A DNA stretch of 64,000 bases from Phaeobacter sp. 22II1-1F12B (GCF_002210165.1 NZ_AQQP01000004.1:62001-126000); one strand, 5' to 3'. Positions 8,765 to 17,120 are shown, counted from the first letter of the stretch. Numbers and translations: made by a program. The notes: generated by a model from the letters alone, not told the origin.

Positions 8765-9775
8765 TTACTTCCAGCCGACCTCGTTAAAGATTTTCTGGGC
8801 TTCGGGGATGTTCTTGGCGACATCGGAGAGGCTGACCTCATCCGCTTTGAAATCGCCCAGTTCCTTGACCGAATCCGAGATTTCTACGCCGGGAACGACC
8901 GGGTATTCGTCATTGCCGCCGGAGAAATAGACCTGCGCCGATTCGCTGGTCAGGTATTCGAGGAACTTCACCGCGTTTTCCGGGTGGGGCGCATGTGCTG
9001 CGACACCGCCGCCCGAGAGGTTCATATGTGCGCCGGTCGTGTCCTGGTTCGGGAAAACCCAGCCGATCATGTCGCGGCTGTCGCTGACGCCTTCGACATC
9101 GGTCCGGATCGCACGGGCAAAGTAATAGGTGTTCGAAACCGCGATGTCGCATTCGCCCGAAACGATGCCGCGCAGCTGGTCGGTGTCGCCGCCCTGCGGA
9201 TCGCGGGCCATGTTCTCGACCACGCCTGCGGCCCATTCACGTGCGGCCTCGGCACCCTGGTTGGTGATGATCGAAGCCAGCAGGGTCTGGTTGTAGGTAT
9301 TCGAGGAGGAGCGGATGCAGACAAGCCCCTTGTATTTCGGGTCGGCCAGATCGGCATAGGTCTGCGGCGGATCGGTCAGTTCGTTCTTGTCGTAAAAGAT
9401 GATCCGGCCGCGCTGGGAGAAACCGAACCACTGGTTGTCGGAATCCTGAAGGCTGGCGGGGATGCGGTCTTCGAGCACGTCGCTATCGGTGGCCTGAAGA
9501 ACGCCCGCGTTCTTGGCGCGTTCGAGCCGCGAGGTATCCACGGTCAGCAGCACGTCGGCGGGGGAATTCGCGCCTTCGGCTTCCATGCGGGCGATCAGCT
9601 CGTCGGCGTTGCCTTCGATGCGGTTGATGGTGATTCCGGTCTGTTCCTCGAAATCGGAATAGAGCCGTTCATCAGTGTCGTAGTGACGCGAGGAATAGAG
9701 ATTGAGTTCATCCGCGACGGCGGTGGAGCCGATGGCGGACAGGGTGAGGGCGGCCAGCAGGGCGGTGCGTTGCAT
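8765..9775 (-). CDS. Fe3+ ABC transporter periplasmic binding protein (FbpA/FutA type)
   Basis: 336 residues with a clear Sec signal peptide (hydrophobic core, cleavage after STAVA near residue 21). The mature part begins LNLYSSRHYDTDERLY, typical of the FbpA/FutA/IdiA family of extracellular solute-binding family 1. Conserved tyrosines of the iron site are seen as NTYYFARA near residue 218 and in the N-terminal YSSRHY segment. The upstream region carries a long palindrome (9835-9875) that may bind an iron regulator. The permease gene lies 2.3 kb away on the opposite strand. Confidence 0.92.
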   Translation of the reverse strand: MQRTALLAALTLSAIGSTAVADELNLYSSRHYDTDERLYSDFEEQTGITINRIEGNADELIARMEAEGANSPADVLLTVDTSRLERAKNAGVLQATDSDVLEDRIPASLQDSDNQWFGFSQRGRIIFYDKNELTDPPQTYADLADPKYKGLVCIRSSSNTYNQTLLASIITNQGAEAAREWAAGVVENMARDPQGGDTDQLRGIVSGECDIAVSNTYYFARAIRTDVEGVSDSRDMIGWVFPNQDTTGAHMNLSGGGVAAHAPHPENAVKFLEYLTSESAQVYFSGGNDEYPVVPGVEISDSVKELGDFKADEVSLSDVAKNIPEAQKIFNEVGWK

Positions 9776-9834
9776 GGTTCGGTCGTCCTTTCGTGGTGTG
9801 GATTATTTCCGACTTTTTTGATCAGTAACCGAGG

Positions 9835-9875
9835 GGTGATCAATTTCCAAGCGTTTCAGTCAGAAATTGATCACC
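9835..9875. promoter_or_regulatory. 13-base perfect inverted repeat upstream of the iron-binding protein gene
   Basis: GGTGATCAATTTC at 9835-9847 and its exact complement at 9863-9875 are separated by 15 bases, 60-100 bases upstream of the iron-binding protein start. The core TGATCA also occurs at 9819-9824. There is no T-run next to it, so an operator is more likely than a terminator. The regulator is not identified; an iron-responsive regulator is an inference from the gene it precedes. Confidence 0.55.
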
Positions 9876-9941
9876 GTTTCGTGATCCGGCGTGTGAGGCC
9901 CGTGATAGGGGTTTAAGACCCGGTCGGTCCTGTCCGCAGGC

Positions 9942-9969
9942 AAAGAAAAAGGCCGCCCAAGAGGCGGCC
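9942..9969 (-). terminator. Rho-independent terminator of rpmJ
   Basis: On the minus strand the arms GGCCGCC (9951-9957) and GGCGGCC (9963-9969) form a GC-rich hairpin followed by TTTTTCTTT, about 25 bases after the rpmJ stop. Confidence 0.9.
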
Positions 9970-9994
9970 CGTTCCAAATCGGATCTTGTCCGGC

Positions 9995-10120
9995 TCAGCC
10001 CTGACGAGCTTTGAACCGGCGCTGCGTTTTGTTGATCACGTAAACGCGGCCTTTGCGACGCACAACACGGCAGTCACGGTGCCGATTCTTGAGCGAGCGG
10101 AGCGAGTTTCTGACCTTCAT
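9995..10120 (-). CDS. rpmJ: Ribosomal protein bL36
   Basis: 41 residues reading [17 protein letters not shown] then [18 protein letters not shown], recognisable as 50S subunit protein L36. It binds 23S rRNA late in large-subunit assembly. Only one cysteine is present, so this is the form without the zinc ribbon, which is the usual form in alphaproteobacteria. The gene stands alone, with its own terminator immediately downstream. Confidence 0.95.
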   Translation of the reverse strand: MKVRNSLRSLKNRHRDCRVVRRKGRVYVINKTQRRFKARQG

Positions 10121-10349
10121 GGCCTTTCTCCTGTCCTGCGGCGCGCGTGAAAGCGCCTTTGTTGCGGGTACCCGATACTGGTTCCGGGCGGTGAATCATG
10201 TGAAGGATTTACAAGCGTTGAGCCTGCGACCCTTAATATCAGGGCCGCTCTCTCTCAATTTCAGCGGGGAGCGTCAAGGGTGAAAAGGCCCCGGGGCGCA
10301 GAAATATTGTTTCGTGGGCCGCGTTTCGACCTGCTCGCGCGTGGACCGG

Positions 10350-10838
10350 TCAGTCTGACGCGGGCAGGTAGGCCTGTACGTTCTTGAGAGACCGCAGAAC
10401 GAAACTGGAGCGTGAATGGCGGATTCCCGGCACGCGGTACAGCTTTTTACGCAGAAACTGTTCGTAGCCGCGGGTTCCCTGCACCGCGACCTTGATCAGG
10501 TAGTCGTATTCGCCGCTGGTCAGGTGAACCTCGAGCACCTCGGGCATACGCTCCATCGTACGTTCGAAGACATCGAGTGTCGAATCGTCGTGATGGTCCA
10601 GAACCACCTCGATCATCACGATTTCCGGGAAACCGAGCTGTTCGTGATCGAGAATTGCCCGGTAGCCGGCGATGATTCCCTGCTGTTCCAGCCGCCGGAC
10701 CCTTTGCCAGCAGGGGCTGGGCGAGAGGCCGACCTTCTGTGCGAGCTGCGTGTTCGAAATGCGCCCGTCCTCGGCCAGTGCCTTGAGGATGCGGCGGTCG
10801 ATCTGGTCGATTTGTGGCTGTGGATTGGCGGGTCGCAT
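10350..10838 (-). CDS. bkdR: Lrp/AsnC family regulator, probably of the bkd operon
   Basis: 162 residues: an N-terminal helix-turn-helix (IDRRILKALAEDGRISNTQLAQ, then SPSPCWQRVRRLE) and a C-terminal RAM/ACT-like domain (EVHLTSGEYDYLIKV). This is the usual length and layout of Lrp-family regulators that respond to amino acids. The start at 10838 is chosen because it gives the family N-terminus; no strong ribosome site is visible there. It is divergent from the branched-chain 2-oxoacid dehydrogenase operon with 116 bases between them, the arrangement known for BkdR in Pseudomonas. Regulation of bkd by branched-chain amino acids is an inference from this position. Confidence 0.85.
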   Translation of the reverse strand: MRPANPQPQIDQIDRRILKALAEDGRISNTQLAQKVGLSPSPCWQRVRRLEQQGIIAGYRAILDHEQLGFPEIVMIEVVLDHHDDSTLDVFERTMERMPEVLEVHLTSGEYDYLIKVAVQGTRGYEQFLRKKLYRVPGIRHSRSSFVLRSLKNVQAYLPASD

Positions 10839-10865
10839 CGTTTCAGGATTTGCCGTTGTGCAGAA

Positions 10866-10902
10866 GATTCTTTTGCGTTTACGCGCATGAGGCAAAGAAA
10901 TC
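10866..10902. promoter_or_regulatory. Imperfect inverted repeat between bkdR and the bkd operon
   Basis: GATTCTTTTGC (10866-10876) and GCAAAGAAATC (10892-10902) match as an inverted repeat at 9 of 11 positions with 15 bases between. The AT-rich site in the 116-base divergent gap is a candidate Lrp-type operator; this is inferred from position. Confidence 0.4.
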
Positions 10903-10954
10903 AAAAGCTCATTCTGTCGCGGCCCAACTATCGTCTTTCGAAGGAGGGCCGGGG

Positions 10955-11182
10955 ATGGATTTGAATTATTCCTGCCGCGATCCACTTTGTACGGTGACGC
11001 GCGTGATGGATACGGCGCGGCGTATGGGGCTGGAGACGGCGGAAATGTCGCTGAAGCCGCAGGGAAACGGGCGTTATGCCCTTGGATTCGCGCTGGCCCC
11101 GGCAGAGCCGGCGTTGCGGGCCACCTTCCTTGCCCGGCTGGCCCAGTACATCGACCTTCAGAGGGAGTGTCAGGATGGATAA
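10955..11182 (+). CDS. Small ACT-like (IlvM-like) protein leading the bkd operon
   Basis: 75 residues, preceded by a strong AAGGAGGG site. Its layout matches the regulatory subunit IlvM and other single ACT domains: strand, then helix VTRVMDTARRMGLE, strand AEMSLKP, strand GRYALGFALAP, helix LRATFLARLAQ and final strand YIDLQ. No catalytic motif is seen. The stop codon overlaps the start of the E1alpha gene by 8 bases (11175-11182), so the two are probably translated together. ACT domains bind amino acids, which would fit a branched-chain amino acid sensor or a dehydrogenase-associated subunit. The function is inferred from fold likeness and position only. Confidence 0.75.
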   Translation: MDLNYSCRDPLCTVTRVMDTARRMGLETAEMSLKPQGNGRYALGFALAPAEPALRATFLARLAQYIDLQRECQDG

Positions 11183-12407
11183 GGAAACCGATCCGCAGCT
11201 ACATGTGCCGGAGCCGGCGATCCGGCCCGGGGACCCCCCGGATTTCTCTCATGTCGAGATTCCCCGTGCAGGAGAGGTGCGGCGTCCGGACCCCGGTGAA
11301 AACCCCGAGGACATGCGCGATCTGGCGTTTTCGATTATCCGGGTGCTGAACCGCAAGGGCGAGGCGGTTGGTCCTTGGGCAGATTCGCTGAGCGACGAGG
11401 CGCTGCAGGAAGGGCTGCGCCACATGATGACCCTGCGCGCCTATGATGCGCGGATGCTGAAAGCGCAGCGGCAGGGCAAGACGTCTTTCTACATGCAGCA
11501 CCTTGGCGAAGAGGCGATTGCCTGCGCCTTTCAGAAAGCACTGCGCAAGGGCGACATGAATTTCCCGACCTACCGGCAGGCGGGGCTGCTTATCGCCTCG
11601 GGCTATCCGATGTCGGACATGATGAACCAGGTCTATTCGAACGAAGCAGACCCGGTGCGGGGGCGCCAGCTTCCGGTGTTTTACAGCTCGAAGGAACACG
11701 GATTCTTTTCGATCTCGGGCAATCTTGCGACGCAATACGTGCAGGCCGTCGGCTGGGCGATGGCTGCCGCCATCAAGGGCGAACGCAAGCTTTCGGTGGG
11801 CTGGATCGGCGACGGGTCGACCGCCGAGAGCGATTTCCACGGGGCGCTGGTCTTTGCCTCGACCTACAAGCCGCCGGTGATCCTGAACATCGTCAATAAC
11901 CAGTGGGCGATTTCGACCTTTCAGGGCATCGCGCGGGGCGGTGCCGGGACATTCGCGGCGCGGGGGCACGGGTTTGGCCTGCCCGCGCTGCGGGTCGACG
12001 GGAACGATTACCTTGCGGTCCATGCCGCTGCCGCATGGGCGGTAGAGCGGGCGCGGCGCGATCTGGGCCCGACGCTGATCGAATACGTGACCTATCGGGC
12101 CGGTGGGCATTCGACCTCGGACGATCCGGCGGCCTACCGGCCCAAGGAGGAAGGCGCGGCATGGCCTCTGGGCGACCCGATCCTGCGGCTCAAGACACAT
12201 CTGATACAGAAGGGGCTGTGGAGCGAGGAACGCCACACGCAGGCCGAGGCGGAGGTGATGGACGGGGTGATCGCGGCACAGAAAGAGGCCGAAGCCATCG
12301 GTACGCTGCATTCCGGCAACCGGCCCAGCCCGCGCGAAATGTTCGAGGATGTCTATTCCGAGATGCCGCCGCATCTGGTGCGGCAGCGTCACGAGGTGGG
12401 GTACTGA
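11175..12407 (+). CDS. bkdA1: Branched-chain 2-oxoacid dehydrogenase E1 alpha subunit
   Basis: 410 residues, the same length as Pseudomonas BkdA1. E1 decarboxylates the 2-oxoacids of Leu, Ile and Val with thiamine diphosphate and reductively acylates the E2 lipoyl group. The ThDP motif is visible as GDGSTAESDF near residue 216 followed by NIVNNQWAIST about 27 residues later. The start at 11175 lies in the last codons of the small ACT-like gene and has GGGAG upstream. E1beta starts 1 base after the stop. Together these genes form a four-component complex operon. Confidence 0.95.
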   Translation: MDKETDPQLHVPEPAIRPGDPPDFSHVEIPRAGEVRRPDPGENPEDMRDLAFSIIRVLNRKGEAVGPWADSLSDEALQEGLRHMMTLRAYDARMLKAQRQGKTSFYMQHLGEEAIACAFQKALRKGDMNFPTYRQAGLLIASGYPMSDMMNQVYSNEADPVRGRQLPVFYSSKEHGFFSISGNLATQYVQAVGWAMAAAIKGERKLSVGWIGDGSTAESDFHGALVFASTYKPPVILNIVNNQWAISTFQGIARGGAGTFAARGHGFGLPALRVDGNDYLAVHAAAAWAVERARRDLGPTLIEYVTYRAGGHSTSDDPAAYRPKEEGAAWPLGDPILRLKTHLIQKGLWSEERHTQAEAEVMDGVIAAQKEAEAIGTLHSGNRPSPREMFEDVYSEMPPHLVRQRHEVGY

Positions 12408-12408
12408 C

Positions 12409-13422
12409 ATGGCGCGGATGACGATGATCGAAGCGATCCGCGATGCGCATATGCTGGCGATGGAAGCGGATGACGACGTCGTGGTGATGGGCGAGGACGT
12501 AGGCTATTTTGGCGGGGTGTTCCGATGTACCGCGGGCTTGCAGAAACGGTTCGGCGTGCAGCGCTGTTTCGACACGCCGATTTCCGAACTGGGGATCGTG
12601 GGCACGGCGGTCGGCATGGCGGCGTTCGGGCTGAAACCCGTGGTCGAGATCCAGTTCGCGGATTACATGTATCCGGCCTATGACCAGATCGTGAGCGAGG
12701 CGGCGCGTCTGCGGTACCGCTCGGCCGGAGAGTTCACCTGTCCGATGGTGGTGCGGATGCCCACGGGTGGCGGCATATTCGGCGCGCAGACCCACAGCCA
12801 GAGTCCCGAGGCGCTGTTTACCCATGTGGCGGGTCTTAAAACCGTGGTGCCGTCAAACCCGCAGGACGCCAAGGGGTTGCTGCTTGCGGCGATCAACGAC
12901 CCGGACCCGGTGATCTTTCTGGAGCCGAAGCGGCTCTACAATGGGCCGTTTGACGGGCATTTCGACCGGCCCTCGCAAAGCTGGGGCAAGCATCCGCTGG
13001 GCGAGGTCGAGACCGGGTACTACCAGACGCCGCTTGGCAAGGCGAATATCGTGCGTGAAGGTTCGGCGGCGACGCTGCTGGCCTATGGCACGATGGTGCA
13101 TGTGGCGCTGGCGGCGGTGGAAGAGAGCGGCGTCGATGTCGAGGTGATCGACCTGCGGACGCTCTTGCCGCTGGATCTTGAGACCATCGCGGAGTCGGTG
13201 AGCCGGACCGGGCGCTGCATCGTGCTCCATGAGGCGACGCTGACCTCGGGATTCGGGGCCGAGGTGACGGCGCTGATCCAGGGGGAGTGTTTCTATTCGC
13301 TCGAAGCGCCGGTGCTGCGGGTGGCGGGTTGGGACACGCCCTATCCCCATGCGCAGGAATGGGATTACTTCCCCGGTCCCGAGCGGGTGAAGCGCGCCAT
13401 CGCAACGGTCATGGAGGGCTGA
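12409..13422 (+). CDS. bkdA2: Branched-chain 2-oxoacid dehydrogenase E1 beta subunit
   Basis: 337-residue E1beta with the Transket_pyr domain (VVVMGEDVGYFGGVF, then FADYMYPAYDQIVSEAARLRY) and the C-terminal transketolase domain (VEVIDLRTLLPLDLETI). It completes the thiamine active site with E1alpha; the Glu of MGEDVG activates the cofactor. The start at 12409 is one base after the E1alpha stop, and the E2 start follows 3 bases after its own stop, so all are translated from one message. Confidence 0.95.
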   Translation: MARMTMIEAIRDAHMLAMEADDDVVVMGEDVGYFGGVFRCTAGLQKRFGVQRCFDTPISELGIVGTAVGMAAFGLKPVVEIQFADYMYPAYDQIVSEAARLRYRSAGEFTCPMVVRMPTGGGIFGAQTHSQSPEALFTHVAGLKTVVPSNPQDAKGLLLAAINDPDPVIFLEPKRLYNGPFDGHFDRPSQSWGKHPLGEVETGYYQTPLGKANIVREGSAATLLAYGTMVHVALAAVEESGVDVEVIDLRTLLPLDLETIAESVSRTGRCIVLHEATLTSGFGAEVTALIQGECFYSLEAPVLRVAGWDTPYPHAQEWDYFPGPERVKRAIATVMEG

Positions 13423-13425
13423 GAC

Positions 13426-14721
13426 ATGGCGGAGCAGGTATTCAAGCTGCCAGATATCGGCGAAGGCATCGCCGAGGCGGAAATCGCGGAATGGCTGGTC
13501 AAAGTCGGTGATGTGATCCGCGAGGATGACACGATCTGCGAGGTGACGACCGACAAGGCCACGGTCGAGATTCCGGCGGCGGTGAGCGGGCGCGTGACAT
13601 GGCTTGGCGGCAAGACCGGCGAGGTCATGGCCATCGGCAGCGAGCTGATCCGGATCGAGACCGACGATTCCGTCGAGATTGCCCCGGCATCGGAGGACAA
13701 AGACCCCGAGCCCGAGGTCGCCGAAAAGCCGGCAGAGGAACCAGCGCCGAAAGCGGTTGAACCGAAACAGGAAAGCCCGGCACCCAAGCCTCGCCGGAAC
13801 GGTGGCGGATCGGCGGCGCCGGTTGCGGCGCGCAACGCCTCGGGCCGTCCGCTGGCGGCGCCTTCGGTCCGGGGGCGCGCGCGCGAGTTGGGCGTCGACC
13901 TGCGGCAGTTGCGCGGAACCGGCCCGGCGGGCCGTATTCTGCATGAAGACCTGGATGATTTTGTCGCCCATGGCCCGGATATGCGGCAGGGCGGCGGGCT
14001 GGTGCGGCGACACGGGACGGAGGAAATCCGCGTAACCGGGGTGCGCCGCAAGATTGCCGAGCGCATGGCGCTGGCCAAGCGGCGCATCCCGCATTTCTCG
14101 ATCATCGAAGAGGTGGATGTCGAGGCGCTGGAGCAGCTTCGTCGTTCGCTCAACGACCGGTTTGGCGCGGATCGCGGGCGGCTAACGGTGCTGCCTTTCC
14201 TGCTGCGCGCGCTGAGCGAGGCGGTGGTGGATCATCCCGAGATCAACGCCCATTACGACGACGAGGCCGATGTCATCACCCGGTTCGAAGCGTTGCATTG
14301 CGGGATCGCGACGCAGACGGACAGCGGGCTGATGGTGCCCGTGCTGGCCCATGCCGAGGCCCGCAGCCTCTGGGATATGGCGCGCGAGATTAAACGGCTT
14401 TCCGAGGCGGCGCGGGACCGGCGGATCGGGCCGAAGAACCTGTCGGGATCGAGCCTGACGGTGACGTCGCTGGGACCGCTCGGCGCGCTGGCGACGACAC
14501 CGATCATCAACCATCCCGAGGTGGCCATCGTCGGGGTGAACAAGATGGTGGTGCGCCCGGTCTGGGACGGTCAGAGCTTTCAGCCGCGCCGGACGATGAA
14601 CCTGTCGTGCAGTTTCGATCACCGGGTGGTCGATGGCTATGTGGCGGCGGAATTCGTGGCCAAGATCAAGAGCCTGCTGGAAACACCCGCGATGCTGTTC
14701 ATGGAGTGGCGCGATGACTGA
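13426..14721 (+). CDS. bkdB: Branched-chain 2-oxoacid dehydrogenase E2 (dihydrolipoyl acyltransferase)
   Basis: 431 residues in the standard E2 order. There is one lipoyl domain (residues 3-76, lipoylated Lys44 in TTDKATV), a Pro/Ala/Glu-rich linker, a peripheral subunit-binding domain (PSVRGRARELGVDLRQL, then GTGPAGRI, near 145-180), and the acyltransferase core with catalytic FDHRVVDGY (His399, Asp403). It transfers the branched acyl group from lipoamide to CoA and forms the core of the complex. The E3 start overlaps its stop by 8 bases. Confidence 0.95.
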   Translation: MAEQVFKLPDIGEGIAEAEIAEWLVKVGDVIREDDTICEVTTDKATVEIPAAVSGRVTWLGGKTGEVMAIGSELIRIETDDSVEIAPASEDKDPEPEVAEKPAEEPAPKAVEPKQESPAPKPRRNGGGSAAPVAARNASGRPLAAPSVRGRARELGVDLRQLRGTGPAGRILHEDLDDFVAHGPDMRQGGGLVRRHGTEEIRVTGVRRKIAERMALAKRRIPHFSIIEEVDVEALEQLRRSLNDRFGADRGRLTVLPFLLRALSEAVVDHPEINAHYDDEADVITRFEALHCGIATQTDSGLMVPVLAHAEARSLWDMAREIKRLSEAARDRRIGPKNLSGSSLTVTSLGPLGALATTPIINHPEVAIVGVNKMVVRPVWDGQSFQPRRTMNLSCSFDHRVVDGYVAAEFVAKIKSLLETPAMLFMEWRDD

Positions 14722-16093
14722 ACTCAGATGTTCCCTTCTGGTAATCGGCGGCGGGCCGGGCGGCTATGTCTGCGCGTCGCGGGCGGCGCGGTTGGGTGTC
14801 GATACGATCCTTGTTGAGGGGCGGCGCGTCGGCGGCACCTGCCTGAACGTCGGCTGTATTCCGTCCAAGGCGCTTATCCACGCGGCCGAGCTGTACCATG
14901 ACGCCGTTCGTCAGGCGGGCGAGGGCATGCAGGGCATCAGCGTTTCGGCGCCGAGCCTCGATTTCGGGAGGACGCAGGACTGGAAGCAGGGCGTGGTGGA
15001 CCGGCTTTGTTCCGGCGTCGGCGGGCTGCTGGAAAAGTCGGGCGTCAAGACGCTGACCGGCTGGGCGCGGTTCCGCGATGGCAAGACCGTCGAGGTCGAA
15101 GGCGAAACCGGTCCGGTGATCGTGCGGGCGGAAAACATCGTGATCGCGACGGGGTCGCGCCCGGTTGAACTACCGGGGCTTCCCTTTGGCGGGCGTATCC
15201 TGGATTCGACAGGCGCGCTGGCGCTGGAGGAACCACCAAAGCGGCTGGCGGTGATCGGCGCGGGCTATATCGGGCTGGAACTGGGCACGGCATTTGCCAA
15301 GCTGGGTAGCGAGGTCACGATGATCGAGGCGGCGGATGCGATCCTGCCGCAATACGACGAAAAGCTGACCCGGCCCGTGCGGCGACAGCTTGATGCGCTG
15401 GGCATCGCGCTGAAGCTGGAAACCAAGGTTACCGGTTGGGACGAGCTGGACGGCAAGCTGACGCTGGAAAGCGGCGAGACCAGCGATACGCTAGGGGCCG
15501 ACCGGGTGCTGGTCACGGTCGGGCGCGAACCTGCGGTCGACGGTCTGGGCCTTGGCGAGCTTAGCCTGCGTCGGCAGGGCGCTTTTATCGAGATCGACGA
15601 CCGCTGCCAGACCTCGATGCGTGGGGTCTATGCGATTGGCGATGTGACGCCGGGGCTTATGCTGGCGCACCGGGCGATGGCGCAGGGCGAGATCGTCGCC
15701 GATGTGGTCGCCGGAGAGCCGAACGCATGGGATCGCGCCTGCGTTCCGGCGGTCTGTTTCACCGATCCGGAAATCGTCAGTGTCGGCCTGTTGCCGTCCG
15801 AGGCCGAAGGCGCGCGGGTCAGCGAGTTTTCTTTTCGAGCAAATGGTCGGGCGCTGACACTGGACCGGGCCGAAGGTTTCGTCCGGCTGGTGGCGCGGGA
15901 AAGCGATCATGTGATTTTGGGCGTGCAGGCGGTCGGGCCGGGCGTGTCCGAGCTTGTTTCGGGCTTTGCGCTGGCGATCGAGGCGGGTCTGCGGGCCGAG
16001 GATGTGGCGGGGACGATCCACGCGCATCCGACCCTGAGCGAAGCGTTTCAGGAATCTGCGCTGGCGGTGGCAAGCATGGCCAATCATGGCTGA
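14714..16093 (+). CDS. lpdV: Dihydrolipoyl dehydrogenase (E3) of the branched-chain complex
   Basis: 459-residue flavoprotein disulfide reductase. The FAD-binding motif VIGGGPGGYVCASRAARLG is at residue 10, the redox-active disulfide is Cys43-Cys48 in GGTCLNVGCIPSK, and the NAD site is IGAGYIGLELG near 182. The C-terminal catalytic dyad is in HAHPTLSE. It reoxidises the dihydrolipoyl arm of E2 with NAD+. Translation is coupled to E2 (8-base overlap). Its place in the bkd operon identifies it as the complex-specific E3, like Pseudomonas LpdV; the gene symbol rests on that. Confidence 0.93.
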   Translation: MTELRCSLLVIGGGPGGYVCASRAARLGVDTILVEGRRVGGTCLNVGCIPSKALIHAAELYHDAVRQAGEGMQGISVSAPSLDFGRTQDWKQGVVDRLCSGVGGLLEKSGVKTLTGWARFRDGKTVEVEGETGPVIVRAENIVIATGSRPVELPGLPFGGRILDSTGALALEEPPKRLAVIGAGYIGLELGTAFAKLGSEVTMIEAADAILPQYDEKLTRPVRRQLDALGIALKLETKVTGWDELDGKLTLESGETSDTLGADRVLVTVGREPAVDGLGLGELSLRRQGAFIEIDDRCQTSMRGVYAIGDVTPGLMLAHRAMAQGEIVADVVAGEPNAWDRACVPAVCFTDPEIVSVGLLPSEAEGARVSEFSFRANGRALTLDRAEGFVRLVARESDHVILGVQAVGPGVSELVSGFALAIEAGLRAEDVAGTIHAHPTLSEAFQESALAVASMANHG

Positions 16094-16250
16094 TGGCCCG
16101 CGTTTGAGGGCGTAAAAATATCGACTAACCCGCACCAGCCTCTCTTTCCCCCGCGTCCGGCTTTCGCTAGGTCTGCCGCATCACGGAATTCCCGGTGGGT
16201 CGACAGCCCGCCGGACAGGTGGCCCGCGGCGCTGCCGAAGGAGAACAGGC

Positions 16251-17120
16251 ATGAAGACAGGACTTATCGGCGTCGGGCTTATGGGCCACGGTATCGCGCG
16301 CAACGTGTTGAAGGGCGGCTTCGCGCTGTCGTTCCTTGACCACCCGGGCAACCAGCCGGTGGACGAGATCACCGGCCTAGGCGCCCAGTCCTGCGCCAGT
16401 TCCGCCGAGGTGGCGGCTGCCTCGGACGTGGTGATCCTCTGCGTGACCGGATCGCCTCAGGTCGAAGCGATCATCACCGGTCCGGGTGGTGTGCTGGAAG
16501 GTCTGCGTCCGGGAACGATTGTCGTCGATTGCTCGACCGCGCTGCCGGAATCGACCCTGCGCATGGCGGAAAAGGTCCGCGAGGCAGGCGGCGCGTTCCT
16601 CGACGCGCCGATGACGCGCACCGCGCAGCATGCGCATGAAGGCACGCTGAACCTGCTGGTGGGCGGCGATGCAGAGGTTCTGGACAAGGTCCGCCCGGTG
16701 CTCGATTCCTTTACCGAGGCGGTGGAACATGTGGGCGCGCTGGGCAATGGTCATCGACTGAAGCTGCTGCACAACTATGTCTCGGTCGGGTTCATGACCC
16801 TTCTGGCCGAAGCGGCGGCGCAGGCGGCGGATGCGGATGTGGACCCGCAGCGTTTCGTGGATATCCTTGCCAATGGCGGCGGTGCCAGCGTCGCGCTACA
16901 GCGCATGGGTCCTTTCATCACCGATGGCAACCGCGACGCGCTGCCGTTTTTCGTCAGCAACGCGCTGAAAGATATCGATTATTACCGCACCATGTCGGAG
17001 CAGGCCGGTGCACAGCACCTGATCGCGGATGGCGTGCATCAGGCGATTTCCACAGCTGTTGAAGCCGGCGAAGGGTCGGCCTATGTGCCGGAGCTATCGC
17101 GCATCTTCCGTCGCGGCTGA
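16251..17120 (+). CDS. 3-hydroxyisobutyrate dehydrogenase family (beta-hydroxyacid dehydrogenase)
   Basis: 289 residues of the beta-hydroxyacid dehydrogenase family. The NAD(P) motif is GLIGVGLMGHGIARNVLKGG at residues 4-23, and the catalytic lysine lies in GHRLKLLHNYVS near 173. The substrate-binding signature, normally DAPVSGG, reads DAPMTRT near residue 117, which argues against a standard MmsB or glyoxylate/tartronate reductase and leaves the substrate open. AAGGAG lies 7 bases before the ATG. It follows the bkd operon by 157 bases, so a link to valine catabolism is possible but not shown. Confidence 0.85.
   Translation: MKTGLIGVGLMGHGIARNVLKGGFALSFLDHPGNQPVDEITGLGAQSCASSAEVAAASDVVILCVTGSPQVEAIITGPGGVLEGLRPGTIVVDCSTALPESTLRMAEKVREAGGAFLDAPMTRTAQHAHEGTLNLLVGGDAEVLDKVRPVLDSFTEAVEHVGALGNGHRLKLLHNYVSVGFMTLLAEAAAQAADADVDPQRFVDILANGGGASVALQRMGPFITDGNRDALPFFVSNALKDIDYYRTMSEQAGAQHLIADGVHQAISTAVEAGEGSAYVPELSRIFRRG

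Noticed and set aside
9995-10120. rpmJ as an unusual zinc-independent L36 paralogue
   Set aside because: The cysteine-poor form is the normal form in alphaproteobacteria, so it is not a stress paralogue here.
12853-14094. 413-codon open frame on the minus strand
   Set aside because: Antisense to bkdA2 and bkdB; composition is typical of antisense high-GC frames.
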